Numbered from the stretch's first letter, positions 1 to 9,633 are shown. The stretch is DNA of 64,000 nucleotides from CAVTOO01 sp963736355 (GCA_963736355.1 CAVTOO010000004.1:372001-436000); one strand, 5' to 3'. Program-made: numbers and translations. The notes: generated by a model from the sequence alone, not told the origin.

Positions 1-1
1 C

Positions 2-868
2 TATATCGAATTCGCCAAGCGCACCTTGCCGCGCGACATCAGCCTTGATGGGCTACGCGTCGTCGTCGATTGCGCCAACGGCGCGGCCTACAAGGTTGTG
101 CCCGAAGCGCTGTGGGAACTTGGCGCCGACGTGATTTCCATTGGCGTGGAGCCCGACGGCTTCAACATCAACAAGGATTGCGGTTCGACCGCGCCGGAAG
201 CCCTCAGTCGCAAGGTGCGCGAGATGCGCGCCGATATCGGCATTGCGCTCGATGGCGACGCCGACCGCGTGCTGCTGGTCGATGAACGTGGTCACGTCGT
301 CGATGGCGACCAGTTGCTGGCCGTGATCGCGCAGAGCTGGAAGGAAGACGGGCGGTTGTCTCAGCCGGGCGTGGTCTCCACCGTCATGGCCAATCTCGGC
401 TTCGAGCGTTATCTCTCGAGTCTCGACCTCAAGCTGATCCGCACGCAGGTTGGCGACCGTTACGTTCTCGAGCAGATGCTCGCACAAGGCTACAATGTCG
501 GCGGCGAACAATCCGGCCACATCATTCTGTCGGATTTCACGACCACGGGCGACGGATTCGTCGCCGCGCTGCAGGTGCTGGCGGTGGTGCAGAAGCTCGG
601 CCGTCCGGTGTCGGAAGTCTGCCATCGCTTCGAGCCGCTGCCGCAGATCCTGAAAAACGTCCGCTATCGCGGCAAGCCGCTCGAGGATCCGGGCGTCAAA
701 TCGGCCATCAAGGATGCCGAGACCCGGCTCAACGGCCATGGCCGTCTGCTGGTGCGTCCGTCCGGTACTGAGCCCGTGATCCGTGTCATGGGTGAAGGCG
801 ACGACCGCGACCTGATCGAGGATGTCGTCGAGACCATCATCGCCGCTGTCGGACGTACGGCTGCCTAA
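2..868 (+). CDS. glmM: Phosphoglucosamine mutase, C-terminal part (5' end outside window)
   Basis: GlmM interconverts glucosamine-6-phosphate and glucosamine-1-phosphate in the cytoplasm, feeding UDP-GlcNAc for peptidoglycan and LPS. The reading frame is open from base 2, giving 288 residues. The family is about 450 residues, so roughly the first 160, including the phosphorylated active-site serine, lie upstream of the window. Visible motifs are the metal-binding loop DGDADR (near residue 84 of the fragment), the sugar-binding GGEQSGH and the C-terminal phosphate-binding PSGTEP followed by IRVMGEG. No frameshift is seen. A long antisense frame covers it but has no family resemblance. Confidence 0.95.
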   Translation, partial: YIEFAKRTLPRDISLDGLRVVVDCANGAAYKVVPEALWELGADVISIGVEPDGFNINKDCGSTAPEALSRKVREMRADIGIALDGDADRVLLVDERGHVVDGDQLLAVIAQSWKEDGRLSQPGVVSTVMANLGFERYLSSLDLKLIRTQVGDRYVLEQMLAQGYNVGGEQSGHIILSDFTTTGDGFVAALQVLAVVQKLGRPVSEVCHRFEPLPQILKNVRYRGKPLEDPGVKSAIKDAETRLNGHGRLLVRPSGTEPVIRVMGEGDDRDLIEDVVETIIAAVGRTAA

Positions 869-964
869 CTCAGCGGCCTTCTCTGGCCTCCTGCAGATCT
901 GATCTGCGTCGCAGCAACTGGCTGCGGTGCAGACTTGTCTGTAGGAACGGGCCTGGAGACAGAC

Positions 965-2218
965 ATGAACAAGCCCGTCCTGGTTGAAGTCGAGCCGAAT
1001 ACCGTCGTCGTTGAAGAAGCCGCCAACGCGTCGGTGCCGCTCGGGCCGAGCTACGTCATGCTCTTCGCGCTCTCCTTCTCGCATTTCCTCAACGATTTGA
1101 TGCAGTCGCTGATGCCTGCGGTGTATCCGCTGCTCAAGGACAGCTATCAGCTCGATTTCGTCCAGATCGGCCTCATCACGATGGCGTTTCAGTTCACGTC
1201 ATCGATCTTCCAGCCGCTCGTCGGCCTTTATACCGACCGCCGGCCGTTGCCCTGGTCGCTGCCGATCGGCATGGGGTCGACCTTCGTCGGCCTGATCCTG
1301 CTCGCCAACGCACATGCCTACTGGGCGATTCTCGTCGCTGCGGCGCTTATCGGATTAGGCTCCGCCGTGTTCCATCCGGAGTTGGTGCGGGTGGCGCGCT
1401 TGGCCTCGGGCGGGCGCCACGGCTTCGCGCAATCGATCTTCCAGGTCGGCGGCAATGCCGGTTCGGCGGCTGGTCCGCTGCTCGCGGCCCTCATCATCGT
1501 ACCGTGGGGTCAGGGCAGTATCGCGTGGTTCTCGCTTGTCGCTGCACTGACGATTGCGATCCTGTTTTACATCAGCCGCTGGTACAAGCCGCGCATCAGG
1601 CCGCGGCACGCAAGCGCGTCGGCCGTTGCAATCGGCCACGATCTGTCAAGCCGGCGTGTGTTCTGGGCTATCGTCACGCTCATTCTCATCCTCGTTTCGA
1701 AGACCATCTATGTGGCGAGCTTTTCCAGCTACTACATGTTCTTCCTGATCAACAAATTCGGCGTGTCGACGCAGGCGGCGCAGGTGTTCCTGTTCCTGTT
1801 CCTTGCTGCGGGAGCGGTCGGCATCCTGATCGGCGGCCGCCTTGGCGACCGCTTCAACCGCAAATACATCATCTGGTTCTCGGTCGTCGGCGCGCTGCCG
1901 TTCACGCTGCTGCTGCCTTTCTCCAACCTGCTGTGGACCGCCATCCTGTCGTCGCTGGCGATCATGATCCTGCAATGCGCCTCGCCGACGATCATTGTGT
2001 TCGCGCAGCAATTGATGCCGCGACATGTCGGTGCCGTCTCGGGGATGTTCTACGGCTTCGCTTTCGGCGTCGGCGGCATCGGCGCGGCGGTCCTCGGGCT
2101 CGTCGCCGACGCCTACGGAATTGATTTTGTCTACAGCGTCTGTTCGTATCTGCCGCTGCTCGGGTTCATCGCAATGGCTCTGCCGGAAATCGGCGGGCAC
2201 CGCGCGGTGAAAGTCTAG
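965..2218 (+). CDS. fsr: MFS exporter, fosmidomycin-resistance (Fsr) type
   Basis: This is a 417-residue inner-membrane protein of the major facilitator superfamily with about 12 hydrophobic segments. The N-terminal half has the Fsr-like stretch SHFLNDLMQSLMPAVYP, then a GLYTDRRP loop and GSAVFHPE after the fourth segment. Fsr proteins export fosmidomycin and are often kept as general drug or metabolite pumps; the real substrate is unknown. I chose ATG 965 because GGAGAC lies just before it. An upstream in-frame start at 935 has no ribosome site. It follows glmM by 96 bases on the same strand. Confidence 0.85.
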   Translation: MNKPVLVEVEPNTVVVEEAANASVPLGPSYVMLFALSFSHFLNDLMQSLMPAVYPLLKDSYQLDFVQIGLITMAFQFTSSIFQPLVGLYTDRRPLPWSLPIGMGSTFVGLILLANAHAYWAILVAAALIGLGSAVFHPELVRVARLASGGRHGFAQSIFQVGGNAGSAAGPLLAALIIVPWGQGSIAWFSLVAALTIAILFYISRWYKPRIRPRHASASAVAIGHDLSSRRVFWAIVTLILILVSKTIYVASFSSYYMFFLINKFGVSTQAAQVFLFLFLAAGAVGILIGGRLGDRFNRKYIIWFSVVGALPFTLLLPFSNLLWTAILSSLAIMILQCASPTIIVFAQQLMPRHVGAVSGMFYGFAFGVGGIGAAVLGLVADAYGIDFVYSVCSYLPLLGFIAMALPEIGGHRAVKV

Positions 2219-2288
2219 ATCTCAACGCATTGTTAAGTCTTGTGGCCGCCGCCGCGGCTTGCGCGCATTTCTGCCGCGTGTTTGCGCA

Positions 2289-2329
2289 TTAAAAATCACG
2301 GTTAAGCGTTAAGGTTAAGTGGCGCTTAA
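2289..2329 (+). promoter_or_regulatory. Cluster of TTAA half-sites resembling CtrA boxes
   Basis: Five TTAA tetramers lie within 41 bases, at 2289, 2302, 2309, 2315 and 2326. The last two form TTAA-N7-TTAA, the known spacing of the alphaproteobacterial CtrA binding site. The cluster ends about 84 bases before the outer-membrane protein start at 2413. CtrA binding is inferred from the pattern only. Confidence 0.4.
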
Positions 2330-2412
2330 GAGTTGTCTGGCATCGTCCGTGTGTGGGTTCGAAGGTGTGACGCCGCCTGGCTGTCTGCCTCACCAGCGAA
2401 AGGACGAAGCCA

Positions 2413-3222
2413 ATGCGTAGCGTGAAGACACTTCTCATCGCCGGAACGGCGATTCTGGCAACCTCCGCGGCGATGGCCGCTGATATGCGGATGCCGCCAC
2501 CGCCGATGCCAGTACCGATGCAGGATTTCGGCGGCTGGTATCTGCGCGGCGATGTCGGCATGAGCAACCAGCGCGTCAAGAGCCTGGACAATCTTCTTTA
2601 TCACGACCCCGGTGTGGCGGTTCAGAACGTCGGTCTCGGATTCAGCTCCGGCATGACTTACGGTCTCGGTGTCGGCTACCAGTTCAACAACTGGCTGCGC
2701 GCCGACATCACCGGTGAGTATCGTGGCGCGACTGAATTCCATGGCCTCGATATCGTCAGCATCAACGGCGTTGTTTCAGGCACCAACGACTATCGTGCCG
2801 TGAAGTCCGAATGGCTGTTCATGGCCAACGCCTATGCCGATCTCGGCACCTGGTGGTGCTTCACGCCGTTTATCGGCGCCGGCATCGGCGTGACGCGCAC
2901 GACGTTCTCCGACTTCCTCGATGTTGGCGCCCCTGCATCAAGCGTCGCCTTCGCACCGGATGCGTCGAAGTATTCGTTCGCCTGGGCGCTCCATGCGGGT
3001 GTCGGCTATCAGATCAACCGCAACGTGACGGTCGAACTGGCCTACCGCTACCTGGATCTCGGCAATGGCCAGTCGGGTGACATCCAGACGTTCGACGGCA
3101 CCAACGCCCGTTACAACCCGATGGACTTCAAGGGTCTGACGTCGCACGACATCAAGATCGGCGTGCGCTTCCAGTGCTGCGACGACCTGCCGCCGCCGCC
3201 GCCCCTTATCCGCAAGGGCTGA
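2413..3222 (+). CDS. Outer-membrane beta-barrel protein (Omp25/31-like)
   Basis: The 269-residue protein starts with a signal peptide (MRSVKTLLIAGTAILATSAA, then MAA-D) and a short proline/methionine-rich segment. An eight-strand-type barrel follows, with alternating aromatic residues and glycine-rich turns such as GVGYQFNNWLRADITGEYRG and VELAYRYLDLG. The last strand, DIKIGVRFQCCDD, is followed by a proline-rich tail (DLPPPPPLIRKG), unlike most family members, which end at the aromatic residue. It is probably a structural porin-like surface protein. A perfect hairpin follows the stop, and a second barrel gene lies 110 bases downstream. Confidence 0.85.
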   Translation: MRSVKTLLIAGTAILATSAAMAADMRMPPPPMPVPMQDFGGWYLRGDVGMSNQRVKSLDNLLYHDPGVAVQNVGLGFSSGMTYGLGVGYQFNNWLRADITGEYRGATEFHGLDIVSINGVVSGTNDYRAVKSEWLFMANAYADLGTWWCFTPFIGAGIGVTRTTFSDFLDVGAPASSVAFAPDASKYSFAWALHAGVGYQINRNVTVELAYRYLDLGNGQSGDIQTFDGTNARYNPMDFKGLTSHDIKIGVRFQCCDDLPPPPPLIRKG

Positions 3223-3232
3223 GCGTTAACGA

Positions 3233-3264
3233 TTGAGCGGCGCGAGGTAACTCGCGCCGCTCAA
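3233..3264 (+). terminator. Perfect 14-bp hairpin after the first barrel gene
   Basis: TTGAGCGGCGCGAG (3233-3246) pairs fully with 3251-3264 around a GTAA loop. Only a weak T-rich stretch follows, so it may act as a terminator or as an mRNA-stabilising hairpin. Confidence 0.6.
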
Positions 3265-3332
3265 CTCTTAAACGAACGATTGATTAAACTTTAACGGTCC
3301 ATAATCGGATCGGGTGTTGGTAGGGGATACGC

Positions 3333-4019
3333 ATGCGTCGCTTGGCACTGGCATTTGCATTCGCGGTCGCTGCAACAACGGCAGCCACAGCCGCCGATCC
3401 GGTCGAAGCGCTGCGTGGCGCCGTCAGGGATGTCACGCAAAGCCCGCCCGTCGATTGGAATGGCTACTATTTCGGTGGCCACTTCGCGACCGGCACCACG
3501 GACATCGATTTCAGGCACGCCATGCGTCAGGTGCCTGGCGCCAACGAGCTTGGCAAGGCATCTTCAAGCGGCAGCGGCTTCGGCGGCTTCATCGGCTACA
3601 ACGCGCAATGGGATCAGGCGTTGTTGGGCTTCGAGCTCAACTACACGCATGGCGAATTCGGCGCGAATAAAACCGTCGTCACCGGCCCCGTGGTGACATT
3701 TGGCTCCGTCGACGTGAACGACATCGTCAGTGCACGTCTGCGTGCGGGCTGGACCCCCGGCATCTTCATGCCTTACGCGTTCATCGGCGCCTCGTATGGC
3801 ATTGCCGATCTCGCGCAGACCGTGACGACCGCAGGTATCGTGACCACCTCGCTCTATCAGAACCGGCACTCCGTCTACGGCTTCAATGCAGGCGGCGGCA
3901 TCGAGATGATGGTGTTCGGCAGCGGCTTCGTGCGCGCCGAGTTCGAATACACCAGGTTCAGCAGCCCCATCGATACCAGCATCACCACCGGCCGTATCGG
4001 CGCCGGCGTGAAGTTCTGA
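3333..4019 (+). CDS. Outer-membrane beta-barrel protein
   Basis: The 228-residue protein has a cleavable signal (MRRLALAFAFAVAATTAATA-AD) followed by a barrel that begins at NGYYFGGHFATG. It ends on RIGAGVKF, the terminal phenylalanine typical of proteins inserted by the BAM complex. Internal strands such as GFGGFIGYNAQWDQALLGFE and VSARLRAGWTPG fit the small Omp25/31-like barrel family. TTAA motifs also occur upstream (around 3270-3294), as for the preceding barrel gene. The function is probably structural; no enzymatic motif is seen. Confidence 0.8.
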   Translation: MRRLALAFAFAVAATTAATAADPVEALRGAVRDVTQSPPVDWNGYYFGGHFATGTTDIDFRHAMRQVPGANELGKASSSGSGFGGFIGYNAQWDQALLGFELNYTHGEFGANKTVVTGPVVTFGSVDVNDIVSARLRAGWTPGIFMPYAFIGASYGIADLAQTVTTAGIVTTSLYQNRHSVYGFNAGGGIEMMVFGSGFVRAEFEYTRFSSPIDTSITTGRIGAGVKF

Positions 4020-4092
4020 CGCGCGACGTTCGCGACGAAGGCCTCATTGACAGGCGGCCGTCGCGCTGCTCCCTTGAGTTAAGGAGAGCGCG

Positions 4093-4693
4093 ATGAAAGT
4101 TTACGGCGATACCAAATCCGGCAATTGCCTGAAGGTGAAGTGGGTGTGCGAGATGCTCGCGCTGCCCCATGAGTGGATTGCCGTGGACATGATGCGGGGC
4201 GAAACCCGCACCGCCGAATTTCTCAAGCTCAACTCCGCCGGGCAGGTGCCCGTCGTTCAATTCGACGATGGCCGCACGCTGGCGCAATCCAATGCCATCA
4301 TCCGCTATCTCGCACGCGACAGCGCGCTGATCCCGGCCGACGCCATTCTCCGCCGCCAAGATGGACGAGTGGCTGTTCTGGGAACAGTACAGCCATGAGC
4401 CCTACATCGCCGTCTGCCGTTTCCAGATGGTCTATCTCGGCAAGACGGCCGCCGATCTCGATCCGCAGAAAGTCGAGCGCGGCTACGCCGCGTTGAAGCG
4501 CCTCGAACAGCAACTGGCGCAGACGCCGTTTCTTGTGGGTGCGGATTTCACGCTCGCCGATATCGCCTGCGTTGCCTATACGCGGCTCGCCCATGAGGGT
4601 GGCTTTGATCTCGGCGCCTATCCCGCCGTGAAGCGCTGGATTGCCGATTGCGACCGCAAGATCGGGCTTTGGGGCACGTTCGGCCGCTCTTGA
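4093..4693 (+). CDS. Glutathione S-transferase family protein (one frameshift)
   Basis: Removing one base near 4345 gives a 199-residue cytosolic GST, the normal family length. The N-terminal thioredoxin-like half shows the cis-proline glutathione site (SAGQVPVVQFDDG) and QSNAIIRYLA. The helical C-terminal half has PFLVGADFTLADIA, the N-capping/ADIA signature. AAGGAGAG lies upstream of ATG 4093. The break falls between LIPAD and AKMDEWLFWEQY, where the family reads continuously, so an inserted A is the simplest cause. The substrate is unknown; GSTs conjugate glutathione to electrophiles. Confidence 0.85.
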
Positions 4694-4700
4694 AAACGCC

Positions 4701-5531
4701 CTAGGCCAGCCGCAGCATTGCTGCGCCCGCGACGACAACCAGTGCCGCGACAAGCCGCATCCGCCCGTCCCGTTCTCCAAGAAAGATAGTCGAAATCGCG
4801 ATCGCGAAGATCACCGATGTCTCGCGCAACGCGGCGACGGCTGCCAGCGGTGCCATCGTCATCGCCAGCAGCGCCGCGCCGTAGGACACCAGCGACGCCG
4901 CGCCGCCGGCCAGCCCGATCAGGCCACGTTCCTTGATGGCGTTGCGCATGGCCGGTGCGTCTTTCAAGAACAGCCATATCAGCAGCGTCGGCGCCGCGAA
5001 GACATGTATCCAGAGCGTGTAGGTGATCGGCGCTCCGGAATTTCGCGCGCCGATACCATCGACAAGCGTGTAGGCCGCGATGACGACTGCGTTGCAGAGC
5101 GCGATGATCGTTGCGTTGCGATCGGCATGTTGCCGGAACGCGAGCAGGAGGATGCCGCTGCAGATCAGGACGACCCCGGCCCAGGCAAAGGGCGACAGGA
5201 TTTCGCCGGCGACGCTGCTGGAGGCGAAGGCCACGATCATCGGCGCGACGCCGCGCATGATCGGGTAGGTGTGCCCCAGATCGCCTGCGCGATACGCGGA
5301 TGCAATGAAGAAGAAATAGAACTGATGAATGACGATGGAGGCGACAAGCCATGGCACGGACTCGGCCGCTATCGTTGCCACGAAAGGCAGGATCGGAATT
5401 GAAACGATGGCGCCGCCGCCTGCCACCAGCCCGGCCTGCATCAGCTTGTTGTCGCCGGACTTGATGACCGCGTTCCACGAGGCGTGCAGCAGCGCCCCGA
5501 ACAGCACGATCAGCATCACGGAGGTGGACAT
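4701..5531 (-). CDS. EamA/DMT-family inner-membrane transporter
   Basis: The 276-residue protein has about ten hydrophobic segments arranged as two EamA halves, typical of drug/metabolite exporters. It opens with MLIVLFGALLHASWNAVIK, and the second half carries AALRETSVIFA and FLGERDG, the conserved residues near the end of EamA repeats. Such proteins export amino acids or small metabolites; the substrate cannot be read from sequence. It converges on the GST gene, with 7 bases between stops. Its start lies about 200 bases from serC, transcribed the other way. Confidence 0.8.
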   Translation of the reverse strand: MSTSVMLIVLFGALLHASWNAVIKSGDNKLMQAGLVAGGGAIVSIPILPFVATIAAESVPWLVASIVIHQFYFFFIASAYRAGDLGHTYPIMRGVAPMIVAFASSSVAGEILSPFAWAGVVLICSGILLLAFRQHADRNATIIALCNAVVIAAYTLVDGIGARNSGAPITYTLWIHVFAAPTLLIWLFLKDAPAMRNAIKERGLIGLAGGAASLVSYGAALLAMTMAPLAAVAALRETSVIFAIAISTIFLGERDGRMRLVAALVVVAGAAMLRLA

Positions 5532-5689
5532 GGTGGATTCCAGCGCCTTCCGGGTCAGCAGGGAGGTTCGTCATAGGCGGCCAGGCGGCGGACCGGCCAA
5601 TCACTAATAATTGGGATCTGAAATAGTTAGGTGGGGCCCGATCCGTCCCTTGACCGCCTTCCGGCTTTCGCATATCCCCATCCGCGGGA

Positions 5690-5731
5690 AACCTCCCCCC
5701 ACCGGGAGGCGACTATCTGGAAGGATAGATC
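5690..5731 (+). ncRNA. serC leader (serC RNA motif) candidate
   Basis: Two small hairpins sit directly before the serC start. CCTCCC (5692-5697) pairs with GGGAGG (5704-5709). CTATC (5713-5717) pairs with GATAG (5724-5728), placing the Shine-Dalgarno GGAAGG (5719-5724) mostly in its loop. This layout matches what is known of the alphaproteobacterial serC motif found upstream of serC-serA, thought to control serine-biosynthesis translation. I did not run a covariance model. Confidence 0.65.
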
Positions 5732-6906
5732 ATGACAGTAGCAATGCCCGGCGTGCGGCCGACCGTTCCGCACTTTTCCTCTGGCCCCTGCGCCAAGCGC
5801 CCCGGCTGGACCCCCCAAAATCTCAGTGATGCCGCCCTTGGCCGCTCTCATCGCGCCAAGATCGGCAAGGCCAAGCTCAAGCAGGCCATCGAGCTGACGC
5901 GCGAAGTTCTCGGCGTGCCGGCCGACTACAAGATCGGCATCGTGCCGGCGTCCGATACCGGCGCCGTCGAGATGGCGCTGTGGTCGCTGCTCGGCGCACG
6001 TCCCGTCACCATGCTGACGTGGGAATCCTTCGGCGAAGGCTGGGTCACCGACGTTCAGAAGCAGTTGAAGCTTCAGGACGTCACCGTGCTCAAGGCGCCT
6101 TACGGCGAATTGCCGGATCTCTCCAAGGTCGATTTCAAGTCCGACGTGGTGTTCACCTGGAACGGCACGACGTCTGGCGTGCGCGTGCCGAACGGCGACT
6201 GGATCAAGGCCGATCGCGAAGGTCTGACGATCTGCGACGCGACCTCGGCTGCTTTCGCGCAATCGCTCGACTGGGCCAAGCTCGATGTCGTGACCTTCTC
6301 CTGGCAGAAGGCGCTCGGCGGCGAAGCCGCGCACGGCATGCTCATTCTCTCGCCGCGCGCGGTGCAGCGGCTCGAGACCTACAAGCCGGCGTGGCCGCTG
6401 CCGAAGATTTTCCGCCTGACGTCCGGCGGCAAGATTGATCGCCGGCGTGTTCGAAGGCGAGACCATCAACACGCCCTCGATGCTGTGCGTGGAAGATTAT
6501 CTCGACGCGCTCAACTGGGCGAAGTCGGTCGGCAGCCTTAAAGGTCTGATCGCCCGTGCCGACGCCAACACCAAGGTGCTCGCCGACTGGGTCGCCAAGA
6601 CCTCCGTGGGTCGATTTCCTGGCGACGGTGCCGGCGACGCGCTCCAACACCTCGGTGTGTCTGAAGGTCGTCGATCCGGCGATCGCGGCGCTGCCTGCTG
6701 AGGCGCAGGCGGACTTCGCCAAGAAGCTCGCCGCGGCGGTCGAGAAGGCCGAAGCCGGCTTCGATCTCGGCCACTACCGCGACGCGCCTCCGGGCCTTCG
6801 CATCTGGTGCGGCGCCACGATCGAGGCCTCCGACGTCGCGGCGCTGACGCAGTGGCTCGACTGGGCTTTCGCGACCACCAAGGAGCAGGCCCTCAAGGCC
6901 GCTTGA
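5732..6906 (+). CDS. serC: Phosphoserine aminotransferase (two frameshifts)
   Basis: SerC converts 3-phosphohydroxypyruvate and glutamate to phosphoserine and 2-oxoglutarate using PLP. Removing one base near 6434 and one near 6603 gives a 390-residue protein of the long alphaproteobacterial type. The PLP lysine is in FSWQKALGGEAAHG. SGVRVPNGDWI and the substrate-binding ATSAAFAQ segment are clear. After the breaks, KLIAGVFEGETINTPSML and PWVDFLATVP continue the family sequence without loss. SerC is needed for serine synthesis and both breaks are single extra bases, so sequence error is likelier than inactivation. It lies upstream of serA with a repeat between. Confidence 0.93.
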
Positions 6907-6913
6907 TGCATTT

Positions 6914-7051
6914 TTCACCCTCCCCGGAGGGGAGGGTCGGCATGCCAAAGCACGTCGGGAGAGGTCGCATCGCTCCCATCCCATGGATCATCGCATCCAA
7001 ATTCACCCACACCGGCCCTGCGGGCCGACCCTCCCCCTCAGGGGAGGTGAA
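6914..7051. repeat. Inverted-repeat element between serC and serA
   Basis: The left arm (6914-6941, with CACCCTCCCC...GGGGAGGGTCGGC) and the right arm (7025-7051, with GCCGACCCTCCCC...GGGGAGG) are near-exact reverse complements. Each arm is itself a small palindrome. About 80 bases separate them. It resembles the short palindromic elements scattered in Bradyrhizobium-like genomes. The right arm carries the serA ribosome site. Confidence 0.65.
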
Positions 7052-7052
7052 G

Positions 7053-8650
7053 ATGAAACCCATGGCCCCCAAGGTTCTCATTTCTGACGCCCTGTCTCCG
7101 GCCGCCGTGCAGATCTTCAAGGATCGCGGCATCGAGGTCGATTTCCAGCCGGCGCTCGGCAAGGACAAAGACAAGCTCGCCGAGATCATCGGCAACTATG
7201 ACGGCCTCGCCATCCGCTCCGCGACCAAGGTCACGGCCAAGATGCTCGAGAAGGCCACCAAGCTGAAGGTCATCGGCCGCGCCGGCATCGGCGTCGACAA
7301 CGTCGAAATTCCGGCCGCGACCGCCAAGGGCATCATCGTGATGAACACGCCCTTCGGCAATTCGATCACCACCGCCGAACATGCGATCACGCTGATGCTG
7401 TCGCTGGCGCGCGAGATTCCGCAGGCCGACGCCTCGACGCAGGCCGGCAAGTGGGAAAAGAACCGCTTCATGGGTGTCGAGATCACCGGCAAGACGCTCG
7501 GCGTCATCGGCTGCGGCAACATCGGCGCCATCGTCTGCCGACCGCGCGCAGGGCCTGAAGATGAAGGTCATCGCCTACGATCCGTTCCTGTCGCCGGAGC
7601 GCGCCAAGGATATCGGCGTCGAGAAGGTCGAGCTCGACGAATTGCTCAAGCGCGCCGACTTCATCACGCTGCACACGCCGCTGACCGACAAGACCAGGAA
7701 CATCCTGGACGCGGCCGCACTCGCCAAGACCAAGAAGGGCGTGCGCATCATCAACTGCGCGCGCGGCGGTCTGGTCGACGAGCAGGCGCTGCGCGCCGCG
7801 CTCGACTCCAAGCACGTCGCCGGCGCCGCCTTCGACGTGTTCGTCGAGGAGCCGGCCACGGCGAACGTCCTGTTCGGCCATCCGAACGTCATCTGCACGC
7901 CGCATCTCGGCGCATCGACCAACGAAGCGCAGGAGAACGTCGCGCTGCAGGTCGCCGAGCAGATGTCGGACTATCTGCTGTCGGGCGCGATCTCCAACGC
8001 GGTCAACTTCCCCTCGATCACGGCCGAGGAAGCGCCGCGTCTGAAGCCGTTCGTGGCGCTCGCCGAGAAGCTCGGCTCGTTCGCCGGCCAGCTCACCGAG
8101 ACCGGCATCCAGAAGGTGCAGATCACGTATCAGGGGCAGGTCGCGCAGATGAAGATCAAGGCGCTGACCTCTGCGGCACTTGTCGGGCCTGCTGCGTCCG
8201 ATGCTGGGCGACGTCAATGTCGTCTCCGCGCCGGTCGTCGCCAAGGAGCGCGGCATGACGGTGGAGGAGACCGTGCGTGAAGGCGAGGGCGATTATGAAA
8301 GCCTCATCACTGTCACCGTCGTCACCGAACGCCAGACGCGCTCTGTCGCCGGCACGGTCTATCACGACGGCAAGCCGCGCCTCGTCGACATCAAGGGCAT
8401 CCGCGTCGACGCCGAGTTCGGCAAATCGATGATCTACGTCACCAACGAGGACAAGCCGGGCTTCATCGGCCGCTTTGCCAGTGCGCTCGGCGACGCCAAG
8501 ATCAACATCGCGACGTTCAATCTCGGCCGCATCGCGGCCGGCGACGACGCCATCGCGCTGGTCGAGGTCGATGGTCCGGTGCCGCCGGATGTGCTGGCGA
8601 AGGTGCAGGCGCTGCCGCATGTGAAGCAGGCCAAGGCGCTGACGTTCTGA
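7053..8650 (+). CDS. serA: D-3-phosphoglycerate dehydrogenase (two frameshifts)
   Basis: SerA oxidises 3-phosphoglycerate with NAD+, the first step of serine synthesis. Removing bases near 7536 and 8187 restores 531 residues, the usual long form: substrate domain, Rossmann domain (GVIGCGNIGAIV), catalytic Arg in NCARGGLVDE, catalytic His in CTPHLGAST, an intervening domain, and a C-terminal ACT domain (residues about 455-530, NEDKPGFIGRFASALGD) for serine feedback. ATG 7053 is chosen for the GGGGAGG five bases upstream; ATG 7062 is an alternative. It should be co-transcribed with serC, although about 145 bases of repeat separate them. Confidence 0.94.
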
Positions 8651-8672
8651 ATAAGCTGAGAACAATGATCAC

Positions 8673-8706
8673 AGGCCGTCTCTTCGAAAGAAGAGGCGGC
8701 CTTTTT
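8673..8706. terminator. Rho-independent terminator after serA
   Basis: A 13-bp stem (8673-8685 with 8690-8702, one T-G pair) closed by a GAAA tetraloop is followed by five T residues. It lies between the serA stop and the convergent DMT gene and is a strong intrinsic terminator for serA. Confidence 0.9.
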
Positions 8707-8708
8707 GT

Positions 8709-9633
8709 TTATGTCAGCGGCACGGAGTCGCGACGCGTGCCGAAGAACAGGCCGAATAGCACCAGCGCGTAACCGGCGACGTGAAAGAGCTGCGGGGTCT
8801 CAGCGAGAAAAATAATCGCCATCACCGAGCCGAACACCGGCGTCAGGTTCATAAACGGCGCCGTTCTGTTCGGTCCAATCAGTTCGATGGCCCGATTGAA
8901 GAACAACAGCGAGAGCACCGAGCCGAACACGGTGAGGTAAGCCAGAGTCACGATCGTCGTCGTGTCGGCGCTCATGCGGTAGCCCACGGAGTATTCCCAG
9001 CTGGAGAGCGGAATCATCACCACCGCCGAGATCGCCATCGTGCTCCACAGAAACGAGAACGGATGGACCGGCGGACGCTTCTTGGTGATCGCGGAATAAA
9101 ATCCAAACACGATGAGGCCGACGAAAATCCCCGCGTCGCCCGGATTGATCGCGACCGTGCGCAGCACCTCCCAATTGCCCTTGCCGACGATGACGACGAC
9201 GCCGAGCAGCGAGATGACGAGGCCGATCAGTTGCAGCCAGGTCAGCCTTTCGCGGTAGAGCACGATCGCCCACGCGGCGATGAGCAATGGCGTGATCGAT
9301 TGCAGCAGCAAGCGCGTTGAGCGCGGTGGTGTGGCTGAGCGACCACAGCGTGAGCTGGTTCGGAATCGCCATGCCGGCCAGCGACAGGACGATCATGAAC
9401 AGCGCGGTCGCGCGCAGCAGTGGCCAGTCCTTCTTGAGATACGGCCACGTGATCGGCAGAAACATGATGCAGGAGAGCGTCCAGCGGATGAAGGACAGCT
9501 GCATCGGCGGGATGTGCCCGGCCGAGGCGCGCATGATCACGATGTTGCCCGCCCAGCACAGCATGCAGAGCACGAGCAACAGATAGGGCCGGGCGTAGAA
9601 TGACCGGAGTGCGCCGGACGCGACATTGCTCAT
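8709..9633 (-). CDS. EamA/DMT-family transporter (one frameshift)
   Basis: Dropping one base near 9310 yields a 307-residue ten-helix DMT protein. The start is taken at 9633 (MSNVASGALRSF), shortly before the first helix YLLLVLCMLCWAGNIVIMRA. Longer in-frame starts would add a non-hydrophobic leader unlike the family. The second half has NRAIELIGPNRTAPFMNL and FLAETPQLFHV. The join reads ALNALLLQSITPLLIAAW, as in the neighbour at 9749-10663. The two are tandem paralogues in the same direction, probably from duplication; the substrate is unknown. Confidence 0.8.

Noticed and set aside
53..1084. Long antisense open frame opposite glmM
   Set aside because: It is a shadow produced by high third-position GC. 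The translation has no family resemblance and the plus strand carries clear GlmM motifs.
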